Below, one piece after another: positions 53,193-60,966 of a DNA stretch of 64,000 bases. Every line of letters starts with the position of its first letter. The first letter of the stretch is position 1. A model generated the notes under the pieces. It did not search any database and had not been told where the DNA came from. It saw only the letters and a list, made by a program, of their open reading frames with translations. The DNA lies in the NCBI RefSeq assembly GCF_002846395.1, contig NZ_PJMU01000001.1:868001-932000 (forward strand). Direction: 5' to 3'. Position numbers and translations under genes: made by a program. The DNA comes from Pontibacter ramchanderi. Lineage in GTDB: Bacteria; Bacteroidota; Bacteroidia; Cytophagales; Hymenobacteraceae.

Positions 53193-55586
53193 TTTCAGTA
53201 CAGCCAGGGTGGCACCGTCGCCACCCCTTTCCTCGGCCTCGCTGGCCAGGCTGACCACTTCCGGCACCGAGTAAAGGTAGTCGCGCACCACTTGCCGCAA
53301 CACGCCGTTGCCCCGCCCGTGCACGATCTTGATCTCCGGTATACCGAGCATAATGGCCTCATCGGTGAAGTTCATCACTTTGTTCAAGGCGTCTTCGGCA
53401 TATTCGCCCCGGATATCGATGGTAGAGCCAAAGTCGGCCATGCGCTGTGTGATGTTCATGCCGCGGGTATAGCCCTCTGCTGTTTCGGCTTTCTTCTGCT
53501 TTTTGGTCTGCGCCTCGGCGCGCTCCAGGTTGTCCACCTTCACAATCGTTTTCAAACCGCCGAACAGTACCTCCGCCGTTTTGCCTTTGATGCTGACGAT
53601 CTCGCCTACTGAGTCCTGCCCGATGAGTGACACCGTATCGCCGGCTTTGAGCGGTCCGCCGTTGCTGGAAATCCGTTTGTGGGCAGGCCGTGGCTCCTCT
53701 TTGCGCACTTTTTCGGTGGCAAACTCCTCGAGTTCGCGGCGTGCCTGCTTGGTCTGCTCTTTCTCGGCCTGGCTCTGCTTGATCTGCTGAATCGTGGCCT
53801 CAATTTTCTGGTTGGCATCCTTAAGCAGGAGTTTGGCCTTGCCTTTGGCTTCGCGCATCACGTCCTGCTTGCTCTCCTCCAGGAAGTTCTTCAGGTCGGT
53901 ATACTCCTTCACGTTGCGCTTCAGCTTCAGCTCCAGCGCGGTGGCCTCTTTCAGCTTCTTCTCCAGTTCCTGCTTTTCGGTTTCCAGTTCCTCCAGCAAG
54001 CGGTCGTAACGTATCTTGTCCTTGCCCACAAGGCTACTGGCCTTGTCCACGATATGCTTCGGCAGACCTATCTTGCGGGCAATCTCAATGGCAAAGGAAG
54101 AACCCGGCTTTCCGATCTCCAGTTGATAGAGCGGCTGCAGGTTTTTGTGGTCGTAGCGCATGGCCCCGTTCACGATGCCCGGCGTGCGCTCGGCAAAGTT
54201 CTTCAGGTTGGTATAGTGTGTCGTAATTACCCCGAAAACCTTGCTGTCGTTCAGGTTTTGCAGCACGGCCTCGGCAATGGCGCCGCCCAGCACCGGCTCC
54301 GTACCGGTACCAAACTCGTCAATCAGCACCAAACTCTTGTTGTCGGCCACCGTCACAAACTTTTTCATGTTGGTGAGGTGCGAGCTATAGGTACTCAGGT
54401 CGTTTTCGATGGACTGCTCATCCCCGATGTCGATGAAGATGTCGTGGAAAATGCCTGCTTCCGAATTGTCTGCCACAGGTATAAGCATGCCCGTCTGCAG
54501 CATGTACTGCACCAGCCCCACAGTCTTCAAACTCACCGACTTACCACCGGCGTTCGGACCCGAAATCAGCAGGATGCGCTGGTCACGGGTCAACTCCAGG
54601 GCCATGGGCACGGTTGGTTTACCCAATGTCCGGTGCGACAGGTATAGCAGCGGGTGAATGGCCTCTTTCCAGGCGATGTGCGGGTACTTGTGCAATTTCG
54701 GCATGGTGGCCTCTACCCTTCTGGCAAACACCGCCTTGGCCCGGATAAAGTCCAGCAGGCCCAGGTATTGGTATGCCTTGCGCAGCTCAGGTATAAAGTT
54801 TCGCAGGGTGTTGGTCAGCCCTATCAGAATGCGGATCAACTCACGGTGGTAAGCATTCTCCAGGTCCTTGATGTCGTTGTTAAGTTCGAAGATAGACTCC
54901 GGCTCTATGTAAACCGTCTGCCCGGTGTTGGACTCGTCGTGGATCAAACCCTTGATACGGCGCTTGTGCTCGGCTATGACAGGTATAACGAGGCGCCCAC
55001 CACGGATGGTCGGTTCGGCATCGCCAGGGGTCCAACCCTCATTTTTGGCATGGCGGATGATCGAGCTGATTGTTTTGCGTAGTTGTCCCTGCTGTGCAAT
55101 AAGGTCACGCTTGTAGCGCTGCAGTTCCGGAGAGGCATCGTCGCGCACGGCACCGGCATCGTCCACCACCTTATCGAGGGCAGCGATGAGCGAGCGCTCC
55201 ACCATTACATTGGCGCCGAGCGCTTTCAAAGCCTCAAACTTACCCTCATCGGTACTAGAAATGAAGCGCAGCGAATCGCGGATGGTGCGCAGCGACATCT
55301 TGATCTCGAAAAAAGCCTGCACTTCCAGGAAAGTACCAGGTATAGCAGCACGATCGAGGTAAGCAGTTACGTCGAAGTAGTGTTGCAGCGGAATTTCGGC
55401 ATCTGACTCAAGCAGTTGTTTAAACTCGTTTGTCTGCTCCAACAGGCGTTGCACCAGGTCGTGGCGGTTCAGGAAGGTCATGCGGCTGACGAACTGCCGG
55501 CCGAGTGGGCTCAGGCAAAGCTCCGAGAGCATCTCGCGGACCTGCGCAAAGCCAATTTTTATTTCAAAGTTATCTGGATAGATCAA
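53190..55586 (-). CDS. mutS2: MutS2 endonuclease
   Basis: A 798-residue MutS2. The core lever region (1-310) precedes the ATPase with Walker A SGPNAGGKS (about residue 352), the LVLIDEFGTGTEP Walker B (about 431) and the TTHYTNLK His switch. A long coiled coil (about 520-640) and a KOW-like segment (AGDTVSLIGQDSVGEIVS) follow. The C-terminal Smr nuclease domain contains IDIRGEYAEDAL and IVHGRGNGVLR. There is no mismatch-recognition domain. MutS2 suppresses recombination and also acts on collided ribosomes in other bacteria. Confidence 0.95.
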   Translation of the reverse strand: MIYPDNFEIKIGFAQVREMLSELCLSPLGRQFVSRMTFLNRHDLVQRLLEQTNEFKQLLESDAEIPLQHYFDVTAYLDRAAIPGTFLEVQAFFEIKMSLRTIRDSLRFISSTDEGKFEALKALGANVMVERSLIAALDKVVDDAGAVRDDASPELQRYKRDLIAQQGQLRKTISSIIRHAKNEGWTPGDAEPTIRGGRLVIPVIAEHKRRIKGLIHDESNTGQTVYIEPESIFELNNDIKDLENAYHRELIRILIGLTNTLRNFIPELRKAYQYLGLLDFIRAKAVFARRVEATMPKLHKYPHIAWKEAIHPLLYLSHRTLGKPTVPMALELTRDQRILLISGPNAGGKSVSLKTVGLVQYMLQTGMLIPVADNSEAGIFHDIFIDIGDEQSIENDLSTYSSHLTNMKKFVTVADNKSLVLIDEFGTGTEPVLGGAIAEAVLQNLNDSKVFGVITTHYTNLKNFAERTPGIVNGAMRYDHKNLQPLYQLEIGKPGSSFAIEIARKIGLPKHIVDKASSLVGKDKIRYDRLLEELETEKQELEKKLKEATALELKLKRNVKEYTDLKNFLEESKQDVMREAKGKAKLLLKDANQKIEATIQQIKQSQAEKEQTKQARRELEEFATEKVRKEEPRPAHKRISSNGGPLKAGDTVSLIGQDSVGEIVSIKGKTAEVLFGGLKTIVKVDNLERAEAQTKKQKKAETAEGYTRGMNITQRMADFGSTIDIRGEYAEDALNKVMNFTDEAIMLGIPEIKIVHGRGNGVLRQVVRDYLYSVPEVVSLASEAEERGGDGATLAVLK

Positions 55587-55608
55587 TTGTTATCTCTTAG
55601 ATTTAGGG

Positions 55609-55616
55609 CAAATTTA
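55609..55616 (-). promoter_or_regulatory. Predicted -7 box of mutS2
   Basis: TAAATTTG on the minus strand matches TAnnTTTG, 23 bases before the mutS2 start codon. Confidence 0.45.
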
Positions 55617-55660
55617 GCATATTATAACAAGTAAAGCCGCTGCTTTCGTTCGCTGCGAAT

Positions 55661-55896
55661 TTATAAATTGTGTGGTGGTTGAATTGTTGATTGTTAGTTG
55701 TCAATTGTTGTTCGTGCACCATTTGGATAGGATTTTGTAAACGATCACCAGTGCACGATTCGGACAGGTCGCGACCTGTCCCTACAGGGAAACGGTAATG
55801 CTACGTAGCACCACGACGTTACAGTGTAAGGTCGGTACATTCAAAATTCTACCTACTCAACTTCTTAACTTTCTAACTTCTTAACTTTCTAACTTA
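55661..55896. repeat. Intergenic iterated element with C-free and G-free arms (E)
   Basis: The left arm (55661-55711) carries TTGAATTGTTGATTGTTAG words and is C-poor. The right arm (55839-55896) contains two exact 16-base copies of CTTCTTAACTTTCTAA (55861-55892) and no G. A REP-like palindrome sits between them. It fills the 311-base gap between the divergent mutS2 and YhcH-family genes. Confidence 0.5.
55762..55781. repeat. REP-like perfect 20-base palindrome
   Basis: GGACAGGTCG followed by its reverse complement CGACCTGTCC forms a perfect palindrome, followed by CTACAGGGAAAC. Sequences of this kind occur as dispersed REP elements in many genomes and are mobilised by REP-associated tyrosine transposases; none is in the window. 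Only one copy is present here. Confidence 0.5.
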
Positions 55897-55897
55897 T

Positions 55898-56368
55898 ATG
55901 GTTCTCGACAAACTCACCAACGCCGACCGCTATACCTGCATGCACCCGCTTTTTGCGCAGGCTTTTCAGTTTTTGAAGGAAACTGATCTGACAACTATCC
56001 CCTTGGGGCAAAAAGCGATTGTGGGCAAAGACCTCTTTGCGATCATCTCCGAAGGCAGCGGTATACCTGAGAAGGATGCCAAACTAGAAGTACACCGCAG
56101 GTATATCGACATTCAGTACGTGATCTCGGGCACGGACCACATGGGCTGGCGCGATCTGGCGCTGTGCAGCGAACCCAGCGACCCGTACCAGGACGAGCGA
56201 GAGGCAGCCTTCTTCCCGGACCGCCCTGCTTTCTGGTTCGATGTGCCGGCCGGATCGTTCACCATCTTTTACCCCGACGACGCCCACGCCGCCATGATTA
56301 CGGAAGAAACCGTGCGCAAAGTGGTACTGAAAATTGCAGTGCAGCCTGAAGGCAGTGTGGAAGTATGA
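55898..56368 (+). CDS. YhcH/YjgK/YiaL family sugar protein
   Basis: A 156-residue DUF386 cupin-like protein. Family motifs are KLEVHRRYIDIQYVISG (metal His and Gln, about residue 64), FAIFYPDDAHA-like FTIFYPDDAHA (about 127) and the closing VRKVVLKI. Members act as sugar anomerases or accessory proteins in sialic acid and beta-galactoside catabolism; the substrate here is unknown. Its stop overlaps the start of the next gene (ATGA), so the two are coupled. Confidence 0.88.
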   Translation: MVLDKLTNADRYTCMHPLFAQAFQFLKETDLTTIPLGQKAIVGKDLFAIISEGSGIPEKDAKLEVHRRYIDIQYVISGTDHMGWRDLALCSEPSDPYQDEREAAFFPDRPAFWFDVPAGSFTIFYPDDAHAAMITEETVRKVVLKIAVQPEGSVEV

Positions 56369-57078
56369 AAAAGACAGTCGCTGCACTAGTGTGCTTTTGC
56401 AGTGCTTATGCTGCTCAAGGTCAAGTCCCGCCCGACTCGCTGAAAAACAGGGCGTATGGCAGCTACGTGTTTTTGCCTGTTGAATTTCCGATCATCGATA
56501 ACAGGGGCTTTGAAAATGCAGTGACCGAAGCAGACCTGCCGGGAGGTAAGCATCCGACAGCCACGCTGGGGCTTGGCCTGCAGTTTTATGCCAACCGCTA
56601 CATCAGCACTATTGCCTTTGCCATCGGGAGCCGCAAGAAAGAGGAAGAGACCTATCTGACCGAGATGGACTACAACTCGTTCTCCTTCAATTTCGGTTAC
56701 GACCTGACCAAAAACCATCGCTATGCGCTCTACCCATACCTGGGTTACAAAGGCAACGGACTCAATTACCTGTACCGCGAAAAAATAGCTAAGTCAACCG
56801 ACATGGAGGAATACCTGGAAACGGACCTCAGGTATAAGGAGCTTCATCATTCAAGAGCCCACCTGGACCTGGGGTTTAGCTTTGCCAGGCAAGCTTTTTA
56901 CCTCATAAATGCACGGGTAGGCTACCTGGTACCTCTCGAGAAATCACGCTGGACCATCAATGAAGACCTGCACCTGAGTGCTGCGCCTGGCACTAGGTAT
57001 AAATTCTACTTTTCACTCAATATCGGCCTGGGTACTATTTTCAGTGAAGACGAAATGCGGAGAAGGCATGCCCGTTAG
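56365..57078 (+). CDS. Predicted outer-membrane beta-barrel protein
   Basis: A 237-residue exported protein with a signal peptide (VAALVCFCSAYAAQGQ) and alternating hydrophobic beta strands typical of small outer-membrane barrels (for example TLGLGLQFYANRYISTIAFA, FNFGYDLTKNHRYALYPYLG, FYFSLNIGLGTIF). The C-terminal 12 residues (EDEMRRRHAR) are charged and lack the usual aromatic end, so an OM insertion signal is not obvious. It overlaps the YhcH gene by 4 bases. It also overlaps the convergent serine hydrolase gene by 4 bases at the stops. Function unknown. Confidence 0.65.
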   Translation: MKKTVAALVCFCSAYAAQGQVPPDSLKNRAYGSYVFLPVEFPIIDNRGFENAVTEADLPGGKHPTATLGLGLQFYANRYISTIAFAIGSRKKEEETYLTEMDYNSFSFNFGYDLTKNHRYALYPYLGYKGNGLNYLYREKIAKSTDMEEYLETDLRYKELHHSRAHLDLGFSFARQAFYLINARVGYLVPLEKSRWTINEDLHLSAAPGTRYKFYFSLNIGLGTIFSEDEMRRRHAR

Positions 57079-58145
57079 CGGGTCAACTTAAGCAAATCTC
57101 TGATCAGCTGGGATTCTGTATGCAGAACAGGAAATTGGCCCAATACATCCAGAAAACCTGTCAGCAGGTGTGCGTTATCCGCCAGATTCGAGAAACAGGC
57201 GATCAGCACATCGTTTTCAGGTATACGGATAACCAGGTTGCTGAAGCCGCTGGTGTTGCCGGTGTGGTACAGTTCTAATCCACCTGAGTTGCGCCTGCTG
57301 AAGAACCAGCCCATTCCGTAGAAGCCATTTGGATAACCCTCCAGCGGGGTATATACCTGTTGCAGTGCTGGGGCCATACCCGCTTGCAGTGCCAGATGCC
57401 AGCGGTGATAGTCGCGCACAGAGGTATAGATACAGCCATCGCCTTTGGTGGCGGTACAGGTGCCCTGATCGGCTAATATTATTTCGCCTGCTTCGTTTCG
57501 GGCATAGCCCATCGCCCGCTTCGGTATAGCCTTGCCCGTTTGGTAGAGCATAGTATCCTCCATACCCGAAGGCTCAAAGATCCGTTGCTGCAGGAAATCT
57601 GCATAAGCTATACCTGATAACCGCTCCACAACCAGAGCCAGCAGTACGTAGCCGGTGTTGCTATACCTGTAAGCGCTGCCCGGCTTAAAATAAGTAGTTT
57701 CTTGCGTGGCCGCAATCGCCAGTACTTCTTCATCGCTGATCTGCCAGTCAGGGCGCTCCTCCACAAACTCCTCGTAATCCAATATTCCTGAGGTGTGACA
57801 GAGCAAGTGCCGTAGCGTAACCTCCGCCCCTATACCTGTAGTAAACTCCGGGAAGAACTGCTGCAGCGTATCATCATAAGCCAGGAGTCCCTCCTGCTCC
57901 AGCAACTGCACGGCCATGGCCGTGAACTGCTTGCTCACCGAGGCCAGCCGGAAGGTAGTGGCAGGTGTAATGGGTTCACCTGTGGTCAGGTTGGCTATAC
58001 CTATACCTTGTTCATATTGCACCTCCCCCAATACTGCCAGCAGCAGCGCAGCTCCAGGCGCATCTGTTTGGTAAGTAACCCCGAAATGCGCATCCAGGAC
58101 GTCTGCAAATGGCAATTTTAGACTAGTCTTATCGCTGTTTAACAT
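57075..58145 (-). CDS. Serine hydrolase of the class C beta-lactamase/penicillin-binding family
   Basis: A 356-residue enzyme without signal peptide. The catalytic Ser-Lys is in SVSKQFTAM (about residue 70), the Tyr motif is YRYSNTGY (about 162) and the third motif is HTGNTSG (about 304), a common variant of KTG. Relatives include esterases, D-amino-acid peptidases and beta-lactamases; true beta-lactamase activity is doubtful because there is no signal peptide. It is monocistronic. Confidence 0.85.
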   Translation of the reverse strand: MLNSDKTSLKLPFADVLDAHFGVTYQTDAPGAALLLAVLGEVQYEQGIGIANLTTGEPITPATTFRLASVSKQFTAMAVQLLEQEGLLAYDDTLQQFFPEFTTGIGAEVTLRHLLCHTSGILDYEEFVEERPDWQISDEEVLAIAATQETTYFKPGSAYRYSNTGYVLLALVVERLSGIAYADFLQQRIFEPSGMEDTMLYQTGKAIPKRAMGYARNEAGEIILADQGTCTATKGDGCIYTSVRDYHRWHLALQAGMAPALQQVYTPLEGYPNGFYGMGWFFSRRNSGGLELYHTGNTSGFSNLVIRIPENDVLIACFSNLADNAHLLTGFLDVLGQFPVLHTESQLIRDLLKLTR

Positions 58146-58186
58146 AAATAAAGCACCAGATAAGTGATGATTCTAGCATATATCCC

Positions 58187-58963
58187 TCAGAACTTCTCCT
58201 CCACGCCCAGCCCGAACAAGGCATAGTCGTATTTCACCGGATCTTTCGGGTCGAAAGTGCGCAGGTGGTCGGTCAGTTCCTCAGCAGTTTGCCAATCCAT
58301 GCCCTTGCGGGTGATCAGGCCGAGGCGGCGGGCCACCCGCTCCACGTGCACATCGCAGGGACAGACCAGATCGGCAGGCTGCATCGTGTGCCAGATGCCG
58401 AAGTCCACGCCGCCGTCTGCAGGGCGCACCATCCAGCGCAGGTACATGTTCAGGCGTTTGCAGGCCGATTTGCGGGCCGGTGTAGAGATGTGCTTGCGGG
58501 TGCGGTGCGGCGCCTCGTCCAGGCTGAAAACCAGGTCATGAAAATGCTCCAGCCGTGCCTTCTGCGACTTTATTTCGTTTCGCTCTCCCGTAAAAGCCGT
58601 TTCCAGGCTCTCGTGCTGCTGGTAGTACCACCTAAACCAATGGATGAGGTAGAGCAGGTCGGTATCGTTGAAGGTGCGGTGCTTGAAGCCCAGAAAACGC
58701 GGCAGGTCCTGCTCTTCGTGCTGTAGAATGAACTCATGCGGGGCATTGTCCATCAGGTCCATCAGCTTCAGGCAGTTATTGATGATGGTCTTGCGCTGTC
58801 CCCAGGCCAGAATAGCCGCAAAAAAACCGCTGATCTCGATGTCCTGCTTTTTGGTAAAGCGGTGCGGGATGGATACTGGGTCGTTCGGAATAAAATTGGG
58901 CTGGTTGTAGCGAGCTACCCGGTCGTCGAGCAGGGCTTTGATCTGGGCGATGTCCTGTTTCAT
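58187..58963 (-). CDS. TIGR02757/DUF2400 family protein
   Basis: The 258-residue protein starts at ATG 58963 (MKQDIAQIKALLDD); the longer frame begins inside the terminator of the upstream gene. It matches the TIGR02757 family of conserved Bacteroidota proteins, with DPVSIPHRFTKKQDIEISGF, FAAILAWGQRKTI, KRLNMYLRWMVRPADGGVD and CPCDVHVERVARRLGL as landmarks. The last block and RTFDPKDPVKYDYALFGLG recall a HhH-GPD DNA glycosylase fold, but the catalytic role is unproven. It lies behind a strong terminator. Confidence 0.85.
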   Translation of the reverse strand: MKQDIAQIKALLDDRVARYNQPNFIPNDPVSIPHRFTKKQDIEISGFFAAILAWGQRKTIINNCLKLMDLMDNAPHEFILQHEEQDLPRFLGFKHRTFNDTDLLYLIHWFRWYYQQHESLETAFTGERNEIKSQKARLEHFHDLVFSLDEAPHRTRKHISTPARKSACKRLNMYLRWMVRPADGGVDFGIWHTMQPADLVCPCDVHVERVARRLGLITRKGMDWQTAEELTDHLRTFDPKDPVKYDYALFGLGVEEKF

Positions 58964-59050
58964 GTGCAATGGTACGCGAAATGGCGCCCTGCAAGTTAAG
59001 CAATATACGGCAAGCAGCCCATGCCTATACCTGCGCGGAAGGTATAACAA

Positions 59051-59084
59051 CAAAAAAGCCCGGACATCGCTGCCCGGGCTTTTC
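59051..59084 (-). terminator. Terminator of the LysM-DPBB gene
   Basis: On the minus strand, GAAAAGCCCGG pairs with CCGGGCTTTTTT around a loop, followed by GTTGTT. It ends the LysM gene transcript. Confidence 0.8.
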
Positions 59085-59102
59085 ATTTAACGCTATACCT
59101 GC

Positions 59103-60089
59103 TTAGGGCATGTAAGACAATTCCACTCTGAACTTCTGGTCGATGGCACCCAGTTTCTGGCAAGCCTTTTTCGACAAACGCACTACCACGTTGTTGTTCT
59201 CGCTCGTGTTTGGCAGTTTACCGATCACGCGCACGTACACCACCTGGTCGTTCATGGAGTTTTTCACCTGCATGATCGTACCTACCGGGGCTGATTTGTG
59301 CAGGGCCAGGTATTTGTTCGTGTCAGCTTTCGGGTCGATCATTTCGGCCATACCTGTTTCGATGATCTTTTTGGCTCCGGAAACCGAGTCTACCGTTTCT
59401 TCATCATCGTCTTTTGCCACGCTGGCAGCAGGTGCCGGAGTGGCTGGCTGCGGTGTTAGCACGATGTGCGTGTTGGCAGGGTTGGTGGTAGCGGCTACTT
59501 GCTCTGTTGAGGCCACCGCAGTTTCTGTTACTTTGTCTTTCGCTATTTCATCATCTGCCTCGCTCACGTAGATCGGGTTCTTGGACGGAACTGGCTGCCC
59601 TTTGCCCACGATCAGGTTCGCACCTACGCTGATGGTATTGTCTGGCAGGTTATTCCAGCGCTTGATATCGTCCACTTTTACGCCGTGCATGCGCGAAATG
59701 GAGTAAAGCGTTTGCTGAGGCTCCACCTGGTGCAGCTTCTCGCCGCGGCTGTTCACCGTAAACGTACGGTTGCTGGCTGTGGCTGCTGCCGGCGTTTGCT
59801 TCACGACGGCTGGCGCTGCGGCATACTTACGCGGTATCAGCACAACCTGGCCAACGTTGATGGTCGTTTCCACAGAAGGGTTGGAGTCTACGATCTGGGC
59901 CACAGACACACCATACTTTCTGGATAGGGCGTAAAGCGTTTCTTTCGGCTCCACACGGTGCTGAACGTATACCTTCCCGTTCTTACGCTCCACTCCTACA
60001 GAGTCGCGCAAGGCAACCAGGTCAAAGGCTGAGGCCGAAACAGGAAGCAACGGCACTGCTAAAAGGGCGATAAGTAAAATTCGGATCAT
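59103..60089 (-). CDS. LysM-repeat, RlpA-like double-psi beta-barrel protein
   Basis: The 328-residue exported protein has a signal peptide (ILLIALLAVPLLPVSASA). Two LysM modules follow, at about residues 45-90 (VEPKETLYALSRKYGVS) and 115-160 (VEPQQTLYSISRMHGVK). After a Thr/Ala/Pro-rich linker, a C-terminal domain of about 80 residues (HKSAPVGTIMQVKNSMND, VYVRVIGKLPNT, VVVRLSKKAC) matches the double-psi beta-barrel of RlpA-type proteins. It should bind peptidoglycan and may assist lytic turnover; enzymatic activity is uncertain. Confidence 0.85.
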   Translation of the reverse strand: MIRILLIALLAVPLLPVSASAFDLVALRDSVGVERKNGKVYVQHRVEPKETLYALSRKYGVSVAQIVDSNPSVETTINVGQVVLIPRKYAAAPAVVKQTPAAATASNRTFTVNSRGEKLHQVEPQQTLYSISRMHGVKVDDIKRWNNLPDNTISVGANLIVGKGQPVPSKNPIYVSEADDEIAKDKVTETAVASTEQVAATTNPANTHIVLTPQPATPAPAASVAKDDDEETVDSVSGAKKIIETGMAEMIDPKADTNKYLALHKSAPVGTIMQVKNSMNDQVVYVRVIGKLPNTSENNNVVVRLSKKACQKLGAIDQKFRVELSYMP

Positions 60090-60111
60090 AGCTAAAAGTC
60101 GAACTATAAAA

Positions 60112-60921
60112 TTAAAGAGAATATGCCTTTAAGGTTGTCTTGTTTTGCACGAAATACAAATTGCGCATAAAGATAAAAAAAGTATCTGAACCTACGCCAT
60201 CAATTGCACCTGCAAGTAACTCATTTAAGTGCAAAAAACCATTTAAATCAAAAACAGCCAGAAAATTATCTAACTTATTTTCGCCCGCTCTCTTGTAGTA
60301 GCTCACAACCAGGCAGGTATCCGTCTCCGCATACTCCAGCGCCATGACCGGCTCACACTCAAGCGCTTGTACCAAAAAGGCGTGCACCTGCCGGTAGTAA
60401 TCTTCCCCCTCGCGGTACAGGTGCGGGTATAGCACCCCCTCAAAACGCAACTTGTGGTAGTGTTGCACCTGTTCTGCGGCCTCTTTTTGACTGATATCGT
60501 TTTGTATGACTTTCCCGTATCGGCTCTCCAGCAAAAGCAGGTTGGCGGGTTCCTGCCTGCTGTTGTAGGCTAGCAGCCCCCCTTGTTCTGCACCGTAAAA
60601 GGTCAGCTCGGGTTGCTGCCATAAGGCTATACCTGAGTCAGCTGCAAAAGCGCGTATACCTTTGTGCTGGCCCAACTGGCGGTCGCCGTAGCCGTGCAGG
60701 TATACGGCCTGCTCATGCACGTCTTCCAGGCCCAGCCACCAGGTGTTATGATCGGGCAGTTTGAGCTCCAGTAACCGGCCGCCGGGCAGTTGTAAGGTAT
60801 AGAACCGCGTCTGCAACAGGTCAGCATCGCGCACTTCCAGCGCGAGCCAGCCTCCGGGCGCATCCAGGCGGATACGCCACACAGGCGCCTCAAAATCGTA
60901 TTTAAAAAGTAGGGAAAGAAT
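60112..60921 (-). CDS. DUF4905 family protein (unusual start)
   Basis: The clear frame has a GTG at 60882 that would start VWRIRLD. Family members have about ten more residues before this point, and the frame indeed continues upstream as LLFKYDFEAP without a canonical start. ATT at 60919-60921 or ATA at 60928-60930 would be the initiators that match. The body of about 256 residues is beta-rich (LEVRDADLLQTRFYTL, VYLHGYGDRQLGQHKG), as expected for a DUF4905 propeller-like protein. Function unknown. The nfeD gene is divergent. Confidence 0.65.
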   Translation of the reverse strand: MLSLLFKYDFEAPVWRIRLDAPGGWLALEVRDADLLQTRFYTLQLPGGRLLELKLPDHNTWWLGLEDVHEQAVYLHGYGDRQLGQHKGIRAFAADSGIALWQQPELTFYGAEQGGLLAYNSRQEPANLLLLESRYGKVIQNDISQKEAAEQVQHYHKLRFEGVLYPHLYREGEDYYRQVHAFLVQALECEPVMALEYAETDTCLVVSYYKRAGENKLDNFLAVFDLNGFLHLNELLAGAIDGVGSDTFFIFMRNLYFVQNKTTLKAYSL

Positions 60922-60966
60922 AAGCGGTATTTTTTTAGTATCTTATTTCCGATTAAGCTCAAATGT

